This document shows positions 6,084-6,106 of a stretch of DNA of 6,106 nucleotides, piece by piece (position 1 is the stretch's first letter; the number at the start of each line of letters is the position of its first letter). The notes below the pieces were generated by a model. That model worked only from the letters and a program-made list of their open reading frames with translations, searched no databases and was not told the origin of the DNA. The stretch is from NCBI GenBank assembly GCA_023255355.1, contig JALRIU010000244.1:1-6106 (forward strand). The letters are read 5' to 3'. The position numbers were made by a program, and so were the translations under genes. The stretch is from Pseudomonadales bacterium (GTDB taxonomy: Bacteria; Pseudomonadota; Gammaproteobacteria; Pseudomonadales; JAHEIH01).

Positions 6084-6106
6084 ATTAAATAAATCCGTGT
6101 TAGTGT

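Noticed and set aside
5807..6088. Plus-strand 93-codon ORF overlapping the glmU start
   Set aside because: Antisense to the LAAGKGTRM region, whose constraint explains the open frame; no motif of its own.

Overview
The window looks like a chromosomal segment of a gammaproteobacterium, most likely a marine Alteromonadales-type organism. This rests on GlmS and GlmU sequences that follow the enterobacterial proteins closely, a moderately AT-leaning base composition, and a secreted-looking peptidase/DUF6702 gene pair of a kind I associate with marine bacteria. The taxonomic call is inference; no rRNA or other marker is present. I see no tRNA, rRNA, CRISPR array, insertion sequence or phage gene.

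Layout. On the + strand, the window opens inside a large M1-family (gluzincin) zinc metallopeptidase gene whose 5' end lies outside the window. Its stop codon abuts the start of a gene for a small exported DUF6702-type protein. These two form a tightly coupled pair. Their transcription converges exactly, with zero bases between stop codons, on a minus-strand gene for pterin-4a-carbinolamine dehydratase (phhB-like). To the right, all on the minus strand, lies glmU - glmS - a 39-codon membrane-protein ORF, then an 88-bp AT-rich gap, then the dehydratase gene.

How the genes work together. GlmS makes glucosamine-6-phosphate from fructose-6-phosphate and glutamine. GlmU acetylates glucosamine-1-phosphate and uridylylates the product to UDP-GlcNAc, the precursor of peptidoglycan and lipid A. 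Only 2 nt separate glmU and glmS, so the two are probably translationally coupled, and there is no room for an enterobacterial-type intercistronic leader. The small ORF follows glmS by 28 nt and has its own Shine-Dalgarno, so it is probably the last gene of the glm transcript. The dehydratase recycles oxidised pterin cofactor; its partner hydroxylase is not in the window. The peptidase/DUF6702 pair probably acts in the cell envelope.

Most of the window is ordinary housekeeping sequence. The points worth a second look are the 39-aa membrane ORF downstream of glmS, the His-to-Tyr change at a conserved active-site position of the dehydratase, the zero-gap M1/DUF6702 pair, and the 88-bp gap, which may hold a dispersed repeat or a promoter. 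I found no convincing evidence of a wholly new multi-gene system.
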